Shown: one piece after another, positions 9,121-14,258 of the stretch
How the letters are laid out: every line of letters begins with the position of its first letter
Numbering within the stretch: the first letter of the stretch is position 1
DNA from: Alphaproteobacteria bacterium
GTDB lineage: Bacteria; Pseudomonadota; Alphaproteobacteria; RF32; CAG-239
Reading direction: 5' to 3'
DNA length: 14,258 nt
Assembly: GCA_020025875.1 (NCBI GenBank)
Contig: JAHHRI010000035.1
Span: 1-14,258 of the forward strand
Made by a program: the position numbers and the translations under genes
Notes under the pieces: model-generated
What the model was told of the DNA's origin: nothing
Database searches by the model: none
Seen by the model: only the letters and a program-made list of their open reading frames with translations

Positions 9121-9189
9121 GCGGTTTTCCGTCTCCTTTCGGTTTAGCAGGGAATATTTATTTTTTGAAAAAGTGAAGATGTGGAGGGG

Positions 9190-9400
9190 AAAAGGTGAAG
9201 AGAGGAGGTTGAGAAAAGGGCAAGGTGCGAAAAGCGGGGGAAAAGGTGAAGAGAGGAGGTTGGAAAAGGGCGAGGTGCGGGAAGCGGGGGAAAAGGTGAA
9301 GAGAGGAGGTTGGAAAAGGGCGAGGTGCGGGAAGCAGAGGAAAAGGTGAAGAGAGGAGGTTGGAAAAGGGCGAGGTGCGGGAAGCAGGGGAAAAGGTGAG
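9190..9400 (+). repeat. Tandem array of a 50-bp purine-rich repeat (four copies plus a partial fifth)
   Basis: Units begin at AAAAGGTGAA at 9190 (51 bp), 9241, 9291 and 9341 (50 bp each), with a truncated fifth at 9391-9400. Units 2-4 are identical over their first 45 bases and differ only in the last few (GGGGG, AGAGG, AGGGG). Unit 1 has one extra base and several substitutions. About 86% of bases in a unit are purines on the plus strand. Each full unit contains AGGAGGT, a perfect Shine-Dalgarno-like core. A decayed copy may begin just upstream (AAAAAGTGAAGATG from 9168). The near identity of the inner units points to recent expansion, as in minisatellites. I recognise no known repeat family; function unknown. 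Confidence 0.95.
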
Positions 9401-9445
9401 AAGTAAGCGGAAAACAATCTTTTTTGAACTATTTCTATCCTTCGG

Positions 9446-9475
9446 CTTGATTTTCCTTTCGTCCTCTTCTTATAT
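9446..9475 (+). promoter_or_regulatory. RpoH-type (heat-shock) promoter of clpB
   Basis: CTTGAT (9446-9451) and CTTATAT (9469-9475) are separated by 17 bases. The alphaproteobacterial sigma32 consensus, recalled as CTTGAC, 16-18 bases, then CYTATNT, is matched at 5 of 6 and 7 of 7 positions. The same stretch can be read as a sigma70 promoter (TTGATT, 18 bases, TATATT). Its position about 20 bases before the clpB coding start and the heat-shock nature of clpB favour the RpoH reading. The leader would be very short. Confidence 0.65.
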
Positions 9476-9497
9476 TTAAAAATAAGGAGAAAACATT

Positions 9498-12068
9498 ATG
9501 AATATGGAAAAATTGACCACGCGCTCGCAAGAACTTATCAAAAATGCCATTAATTTGGCGGTTGTTCGTCAACACCAGTATGTCACCCCGCTTTATCTGC
9601 TACAGGCAATGCTGGAAGCTCAAGATGCCACGGTTGAAAGTCTGATCGAAAAGGCTGCCGGTCATTTATCGCAGATTCGCCGCGATACCGAAGCCGAATT
9701 GAACAAGATTCCGTCAGTGTCGGGCAGCGGCGTGCAGACGGTGATGGCTCAGAGCTTTAATGCCGTGTTGCTGGAGGCTGAAAAAATTGCCGATAAAGCC
9801 AATGACAAATTTGTTACGGTGGAGCGACTGCTGCAAACACTGGCAACGATTGCCGGCAATAAGGCTTATGATATTTTGCGGCATAACGGAGTTGATCCGC
9901 TCAAACTCAATCGGGCGATTGAAGAATATCGACAGGGACGTCTGGCAGACAGCCAGTCTGCCGAAGATCATTTCGAAGCCTTAAAGAAATTTGCCGTCGA
10001 TATGACGGAAAAAGCCAAAGAAGGCAAAATGGATCCGGTGATTGGTCGGGAGTATGAGATCCGCCGTACCATTCAGGTGTTGTCACGGCGCACTAAAAAC
10101 AATCCGGTGCTGATCGGCGAACCGGGGGTTGGCAAGACAGCCATTGTCGAAGGGTTGGCTATGAGAATTGTCAACAATGATGTTCCGGAAAGTCTGCGCG
10201 GCAAGCGTTTGCTGGCGTTGGATATGGGAGCGTTGATTGCCGGAGCAAAATTTCGCGGCGAATTTGAAGAACGCTTAAAAGCGGTGTTGAAAGATGTGGA
10301 AAACTCAAACGGCAGCATTATCTTGTTTATCGACGAAATGCATACGATTGTCGGCGCCGGTGCATCGGAAGGTTCGACAGATGCTTCCAATCTGCTGAAA
10401 CCGGCCTTGGCACGCGGCGAACTGCATTGTTTGGGAGCAACAACCCTTTCCGAATATAAAAAATATGTGGAAAAAGATGCGGCTCTGGCACGGCGTTTTC
10501 AGCCGGTGTTTGTTAGCGAGCCGACGGTTGAAGAAACCATTTCCATTCTTCGGGGAATTAAAGAAAAATTTGAGCTGCACCACGGGGTGCGGATTTCCGA
10601 TTCATCGCTGATTGCGGCGGCAACACTTTCCAACCGTTATATTGCCGATCGTTTTTTGCCCGATAAGGCGATTGATCTGATGGATGAAGCCGCCAGCTCG
10701 CTTAGAATGTCGATTGATTCTAAACCGGAAGAACTGGATCATATCGAGCGCAAAATAATGCAGTTGAAGATTGAGCGCGAAGCCCTGAAAAAAGAACGTG
10801 ACGAACAGTCGAAAAAAAGATTGGCGGAAATTGAGCGGGAAACAGCCGACATAGAGGAAAAAGCGCGTCTTTTAAATGATAAATGGAAAGCCGAAAAGCA
10901 GAGTTTGGCCGATTTGACGGAAATTAAAGATAAACTTGATAAGGCAAAAATAGAGGCGGCCATTGCGCAGCGCAACGGGCAGTTTGAAAAAGCCGGTGAA
11001 TTGCAATATGGGCAGATCCCTGCTTTGGAAAAGAAAAAGAAAGAACTGGAAAATATTGCTCAAGAAAAAAACGGTCGCGCGGAAAAAGTTGTGACCGACG
11101 AATCCATTGCCGAAGTGGTTTCTAAATGGACGGGTATTCCGGTTGATAAAATGCTTGAGGGAGAGAAAGAAAAGTTGCTGCATATGGAAGATTATCTCAG
11201 TTGCCGCGTGGTTGGGCAAAAAGAGGCCATCTCCGCCGTTGCCAATGCTGTCCGCCGCTCAAGAGCAGGCATTGGCGACCATCGGCAACCTATCGGTTCG
11301 TTTTTGTTTTTAGGTCCGACCGGTGTCGGCAAGACAGAGCTGGGCAAAGCTTTGGCAGAATTTTTGTTTAATGACGAAACGGCAATGTTGCGAATCGATA
11401 TGTCGGAATATATGGAAAAGCATGCGGTAGCGCGTTTGATAGGTTCTCCTCCGGGATATGTCGGTTATGAGGATGGCGGCGTGCTGACCGAATCGGTTCG
11501 TCGCCGCCCCTATCAGGTGATTTTGTTTGATGAAGTGGAAAAAGCGCATCCGGATATTTTTAATGTGCTGTTGCAGGTTTTAGACGATGGACGCCTAACC
11601 GACGGCAAAGGCCGTACTGTCGATTTTAAAAACACAATCATCATCATGACATCTAACCTGGGATCGGATATTTTGGCAAGGGCTGACGAAAAAAGCGATG
11701 TTAAAGCTGCCGTGACGGAGGTGGTTAAAGCTGCTTTTCGTCCGGAGTTTATCAACAGAATTGACGAGATAAGCCTTTTCCATAAACTAAACAAAGAGGA
11801 TATTAAGCAGATTACCAAGATTCAGCTGGCAAACATTGAAAAATATTTAGACGAGCGAAATATTCGTTTGCATATAGATGATGAGGCGGTCAAGTGGATT
11901 GCAGACAACGGCTATGATGTTATTTATGGAGCCAGACCGTTAAAACGCTTGCTTAAACATCAGGTTGAGAATAAACTGGCATATGCGATTCTTGACGGCA
12001 AAATCGGAGAAAACGATACCGCCGAGATCGTGGTCGGTAACAATGAGTTAGAGATAAAAAAATCGTGA
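9498..12068 (+). CDS. clpB: ATP-dependent chaperone ClpB (Hsp100 disaggregase)
   Basis: An 856-residue, full-length ClpB, the hexameric AAA+ machine that works with DnaK to extract and refold proteins from cytosolic aggregates. Start: ATG at 9498 with AAGGAGA at 9484-9490 seven bases upstream; it gives MNMEKLTTRSQ, as expected. The N-terminal substrate domain covers about residues 1-145. AAA-1 has Walker A GEPGVGKT (207-214) and Walker B ILFIDE (Glu280). A charged coiled-coil middle domain of about 120 residues (roughly 400-525) distinguishes ClpB from ClpA and ClpC. AAA-2 has Walker A GPTGVGKT (606-613) and Walker B VILFDE (Glu679). No ClpP-binding loop was recognised, consistent with disaggregation rather than degradation. 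A heat-shock-type promoter precedes it, and a small unknown gene overlaps its stop codon by 4 bases. Confidence 0.99.
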   Translation: MNMEKLTTRSQELIKNAINLAVVRQHQYVTPLYLLQAMLEAQDATVESLIEKAAGHLSQIRRDTEAELNKIPSVSGSGVQTVMAQSFNAVLLEAEKIADKANDKFVTVERLLQTLATIAGNKAYDILRHNGVDPLKLNRAIEEYRQGRLADSQSAEDHFEALKKFAVDMTEKAKEGKMDPVIGREYEIRRTIQVLSRRTKNNPVLIGEPGVGKTAIVEGLAMRIVNNDVPESLRGKRLLALDMGALIAGAKFRGEFEERLKAVLKDVENSNGSIILFIDEMHTIVGAGASEGSTDASNLLKPALARGELHCLGATTLSEYKKYVEKDAALARRFQPVFVSEPTVEETISILRGIKEKFELHHGVRISDSSLIAAATLSNRYIADRFLPDKAIDLMDEAASSLRMSIDSKPEELDHIERKIMQLKIEREALKKERDEQSKKRLAEIERETADIEEKARLLNDKWKAEKQSLADLTEIKDKLDKAKIEAAIAQRNGQFEKAGELQYGQIPALEKKKKELENIAQEKNGRAEKVVTDESIAEVVSKWTGIPVDKMLEGEKEKLLHMEDYLSCRVVGQKEAISAVANAVRRSRAGIGDHRQPIGSFLFLGPTGVGKTELGKALAEFLFNDETAMLRIDMSEYMEKHAVARLIGSPPGYVGYEDGGVLTESVRRRPYQVILFDEVEKAHPDIFNVLLQVLDDGRLTDGKGRTVDFKNTIIIMTSNLGSDILARADEKSDVKAAVTEVVKAAFRPEFINRIDEISLFHKLNKEDIKQITKIQLANIEKYLDERNIRLHIDDEAVKWIADNGYDVIYGARPLKRLLKHQVENKLAYAILDGKIGENDTAEIVVGNNELEIKKS

Positions 12069-12577
12069 TAGACAGTAATTTGTTTAGAGTTGCGGTGGAA
12101 GTGGCAGGCACCGAAGACGTTAAAAGTGCGCCCGATACGATCGTGTTGTATTCGGTGAGCTATCAGCCGACTACCGCCAACAAAGATGCGGCACAGGCAT
12201 TTATGCGCGCCAACCCGCAGGCGGTGATGATTGACGATACGCCATGCGGTCGGCGGCTAATTGAACTTGGTTTTGATTGGGAGCAGATCGACAATGACCA
12301 TGATCGCGTTCGTGCTGCCGAAATATGGCGTTTGGCGTCGCGGCGTTTTATTGACTGTGCCGCCGGCAATGTTATGGCTTTTGTCGACAATGCCGATCCG
12401 CGGAGTGTTTTTCGCAGCGAGGAGTTGCCGGCCATTTTGCGGAATCCGCAAATTTTGACAATCAACGGTATTGATAAACTCGTTTTTGCCTCTCGTTTTG
12501 AGGAATTTGCAGAAAAGAAAAACATTTTTTGCCTGCAAAACGGCAGTCTTTCAGGACTGAAACTTTCTCAATCCTGA
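12065..12577 (+). CDS. Uncharacterised 170-aa protein translationally coupled to clpB
   Basis: I do not recognise this protein. The GTG start at 12065 overlaps the clpB TGA in the four bases GTGA. No strong ribosome binding site precedes it, so translation is probably coupled to clpB. The product has no signal peptide or membrane segment and looks like a cytosolic alpha/beta protein. It shows hydrophobic strand-like stretches (IVLYSVSY 26-33, AVMID 53-57, NVMAFV 102-107, ILTING 130-135) separated by charged helices, one containing AAEIWRLASRRFI (84-96). The stretch NADPRSVFR (109-117) followed by LPAILRNP reads like a conserved core. Cysteines at 61, 98 and 156 form no metal motif. The frame is long, has codon use like its neighbours and ends 39 bases before a convergent gene, so it is very probably real. 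A role linked to ClpB or heat stress is inferred from position only. Confidence 0.85.
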   Translation: MIDSNLFRVAVEVAGTEDVKSAPDTIVLYSVSYQPTTANKDAAQAFMRANPQAVMIDDTPCGRRLIELGFDWEQIDNDHDRVRAAEIWRLASRRFIDCAAGNVMAFVDNADPRSVFRSEELPAILRNPQILTINGIDKLVFASRFEEFAEKKNIFCLQNGSLSGLKLSQS

Positions 12578-12616
12578 CAAAACAGCGCAAACGCTTTGGT
12601 CCAAGCCTTTGGAACG

Positions 12617-14065
12617 TTAGTTGGCACGAATATCTTTACCGCTTCTGGCATTGGCCAATTTGTTGTCGTCGGCAGACGATTGCGCGTTGGCCAGCATTTT
12701 CTGATGGGTTTCTTTGATCTGCGCTACCTGATGTTTGAAGCGAACCAGATTTTTCCCGCGCAAATTTTCCGAAGCGGCAGCCTTGATGGTGAGCGGGTTG
12801 ACACGTTTCCCGTTTTTGATGACTTCGTAGTGCAGGTGCGGACCGGTTGACCGACCGGTTGAACCGACATAACCGATAACCTGTCCTTGTTTGACACGCA
12901 CCCCCGGACGAATGCCTTTGGCAAATTTTTGCATATGGCCGTAGGCGGTGGCATATTCCGAATTATGGCGGATTCTGATATAATTGCCATAGCCGCCGTT
13001 GTATTTGGCGATCTGAACGACACCGTCGCCGGCGGCATAGATCAGCGTGTTGCGCGGTGCGGCATAGTCAACCCCCCAGTGGACGCGATAGTCTTTGTAA
13101 ATGGGGTGGCGTCTGCGCCCGAAAGGAGAAGATATGCGGGCGTTTTGATAAGATATCGGCTTGCGGCTGAGTGTTTTTTTCATGGCATAGCCCTTGGCGT
13201 CGTAATAGTCGACATTGCCGCTTTTGTCTTTGAAACGGTATAGGTCAATTTTGTTTTTGCCGAGAGTGAGCGAGGCAAACAAAATGTTGCCGTTTTTCAC
13301 CACTTCTCCATCTGCGGTGATATAGTTTTGATAAATAATTTCAAATTGATCGCCTTTTTTAATATCACGGCGAAAATCGACACTATAGGAAAAAATATTG
13401 ATGAAATTGGCAACAATGCGAGCCGGAACGTTTTGTTTGCCCATGGCGGCTGCCAAACTGCCGTTGATGGTGCCGTTGGCAGATTCGATCTCTTCAATCA
13501 AATTTTCTTTTTGCACTTCGGCAACATATTCTCCCGCTTCGTTTCGTTCGATCACGATAGATTCGCCGCTGCGAATCTGGGTGGAAATGCTGTTGACGGC
13601 AATCAGTTTGTCTTCCGGCAGATTCCATGTCATGTTGATCTGCAACTTTTGTCCGGCTTTGAGGTTGCGCGGATCGTACACTTTTTTGGTTGCCATAAAA
13701 ATTTCGTTGGCAATTTTATATTCCAGTCCGAGGTCGGTCAGGATGTTAAGCAGGGTATCTCCGCTTTTGACGGAAAGGGTGTTTTCCCGATTTTCTTCCA
13801 TCGGTTCAGGTTTTTCCGCTTCTTCCTCCGAGGCGAACTCGGCGGCAATAAAGTCGTTATCGGGTTCGCTGAATTCCTCATCATAAATTTCGTTTTCAAT
13901 CGATTCGAGGCTGGAAAACGAAAGCGCGGGGGAGGCGTTGACCTCGCAGTGACGCAAGATGACGATTATGCAGCACAGAGCAATGGCGAAAGTGGCGCAA
14001 AACGTTAGCCAGCACCGTTTGTTTTTGGCCGCCGCTGCAAGCTGAGATATCATATTTTTGTGCAA
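12617..14065 (-). CDS. Membrane-anchored LysM / M23 family murein endopeptidase
   Basis: A probable zinc peptidase that cuts peptide cross-links in peptidoglycan, resembling E. coli MepM in layout. With the start at TTG 14065 it has 482 residues. Residues 19-37 form one membrane segment after a basic N-terminus, so the rest should face the periplasm. An acidic linker (about 50-95) leads to a LysM domain (about 97-145, SVKSGDTLLNILTDLGLEYK onward) for glycan binding. The C-terminal M23 domain carries HWGVD (His329, Asp333), YGH (His377) and HLH (His410, His412). These supply all expected zinc ligands and catalytic histidines, so the enzyme should be active. Start choice: AAAGGA at 14075-14080 is 9 bases from TTG 14065. 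ATG 14053 has no well-placed ribosome binding site, and TTG 14071 is too close. The gene converges on the unknown gene after clpB and has no operon partner here. Confidence 0.93.
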   Translation of the reverse strand: MHKNMISQLAAAAKNKRCWLTFCATFAIALCCIIVILRHCEVNASPALSFSSLESIENEIYDEEFSEPDNDFIAAEFASEEEAEKPEPMEENRENTLSVKSGDTLLNILTDLGLEYKIANEIFMATKKVYDPRNLKAGQKLQINMTWNLPEDKLIAVNSISTQIRSGESIVIERNEAGEYVAEVQKENLIEEIESANGTINGSLAAAMGKQNVPARIVANFINIFSYSVDFRRDIKKGDQFEIIYQNYITADGEVVKNGNILFASLTLGKNKIDLYRFKDKSGNVDYYDAKGYAMKKTLSRKPISYQNARISSPFGRRRHPIYKDYRVHWGVDYAAPRNTLIYAAGDGVVQIAKYNGGYGNYIRIRHNSEYATAYGHMQKFAKGIRPGVRVKQGQVIGYVGSTGRSTGPHLHYEVIKNGKRVNPLTIKAAASENLRGKNLVRFKHQVAQIKETHQKMLANAQSSADDNKLANARSGKDIRAN

Positions 14066-14074
14066 AATCAAAAA

Positions 14075-14080
14075 TCCTTT
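14075..14080 (-). promoter_or_regulatory. Ribosome binding site bearing on the M23 gene start
   Basis: Read on the minus strand this is AAAGGA. It lies 3, 9 and 21 bases from the in-frame starts TTG 14071, TTG 14065 and ATG 14053 respectively. The middle distance is the most usual, which favours TTG 14065, but the ATG cannot be excluded. Confidence 0.45.
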
Positions 14081-14199
14081 ATAATATCAGTAATCTGAAT
14101 TTTCAGTCCGGTACTCTATCATACGCTTAAAAAAATACCAGAAAAAAATTGCCAGAATGTTAACAGCAATATTTTTTTAATTAAAATTGAAAAAAATGC
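14081..14199. other. AT-rich spacer between the M23 gene and the downstream tRNA
   Basis: The stretch is rich in A and T runs and contains no gene. On the minus strand TATGAT (14118-14123) could be a -10 box for the M23 gene, but the position 17 bases upstream (TTTTTC) is a poor -35 box. A short dyad, CTGAATTTTCAG at 14095-14106, is also present. Neither is firm. Confidence 0.4.
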
Positions 14200-14228
14200 T
14201 TGCAATCAAAAAAAATGTTGGGTATAAG
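14200..14228 (+). promoter_or_regulatory. Sigma70-type promoter of the tRNA gene
   Basis: TTGCAA (14200-14205) and TATAAG (14223-14228) are separated by exactly 17 bases in otherwise A-rich sequence. Transcription would start near 14235, about ten bases before the tRNA. This is a good match to the housekeeping consensus and the normal arrangement for a stable RNA gene. Confidence 0.75.
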
Positions 14229-14245
14229 GGGAAACGAACCTAAAT

Positions 14246-14258
14246 GGGGGTGTAGCTC
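14246..14258 (+). tRNA. 5' end of a probable tRNA gene, cut by the window edge
   Basis: The last 13 bases, GGGGGTGTAGCTC, match the start of a tRNA: a seven-base acceptor strand GGGGGTG, T8 and A9, then the D-arm strand GCTC. The promoter just upstream supports an RNA gene. This 5' sequence is common among tRNA-Ala genes, but the anticodon is outside the window, so the identity is open. Confidence 0.6.

Larger units (their letters stand above)
9116..9497 (+). other. Gene-free rpoC-clpB spacer
   Basis: About 380 bases separate the rpoC terminator from clpB. They hold an AT-rich stretch (9140-9175), a purine-rich tandem repeat array (9190-9400) and the clpB promoter and ribosome binding site. 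Apparent open frames on both strands across the array come from its skewed composition. The 50-bp unit is not a multiple of three, so the reading frame rotates from copy to copy and no constant protein repeat is encoded. Confidence 0.75.

Noticed and set aside
9190..9400. CRISPR array
   Set aside because: The units are directly contiguous with no unique spacers, and no cas genes are nearby.
9082..9417. Minus-strand 111-codon frame, and a plus-strand 76-codon frame, across the tandem repeats
   Set aside because: The 50-bp unit rotates the reading frame, so the peptide repeats are not constant. The pyrimidine-rich strand lacks stop codons by composition, and the minus frame begins in spacer and ends in the rpoC terminator.
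12544..12559. CAGTC/GACTG hairpin at the end of the unknown gene
   Set aside because: It is a 5-bp stem within coding sequence with no T-tract; it is likely incidental.
12578..12600. Terminator between the convergent genes
   Set aside because: AGCG (12584-12587) and CGCT (12592-12595) form only a 4-bp stem, and the T-run on the minus strand is short and interrupted. It is too weak to annotate.
13328..14008. Plus-strand 226-codon frame inside the M23 gene
   Set aside because: It is antisense to a gene with complete LysM and M23 motifs, and its Phe-rich product resembles no family.

Overview
The window looks like a chromosomal segment of a moderately AT-rich alphaproteobacterium. The assignment rests on the overall character of RpoB, RpoC and ClpB and on an alphaproteobacterial RpoH-type promoter in front of clpB. 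I cannot place it to genus; an uncultured, possibly host-associated lineage is only a guess.

Layout: (1) 1-161 is the 3' end of rplL, closed by an intrinsic terminator. (2) 217-695 is a long leader with no gene. It holds a candidate promoter and several dyad structures, one of which looks like an attenuator, and it leads into rpoB. (3) rpoB (696-4859) and rpoC (4877-9058) are intact and 17 bases apart, encode the two largest RNA polymerase subunits, and end at a strong intrinsic terminator. rpsL, rpsG and fusA do not follow. (4) 9116-9497 is non-coding. Its centre is an array of four purine-rich 50/51-bp tandem repeats plus a partial fifth, followed by a heat-shock-type promoter. (5) clpB (9498-12068) encodes the ClpB disaggregase. 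It overlaps by 4 bases an uncharacterised 170-aa gene (12065-12577) that is probably its operon partner. (6) On the minus strand, converging on that gene, lies a membrane-anchored LysM/M23 murein endopeptidase gene (12617-14065). (7) An AT-rich spacer carries a good sigma70-type promoter directed rightwards into the first 13 bases of a probable tRNA gene cut by the window edge.

Most of the window is housekeeping: transcription (rpoBC), ribosome stalk (rplL), protein quality control (clpB) and cell-wall remodelling (M23). No obvious defence, mobile or biosynthetic system is present. The least explained parts are the 50-bp tandem array between rpoC and clpB, the small unknown gene coupled to clpB, and the structured rpoB leader.
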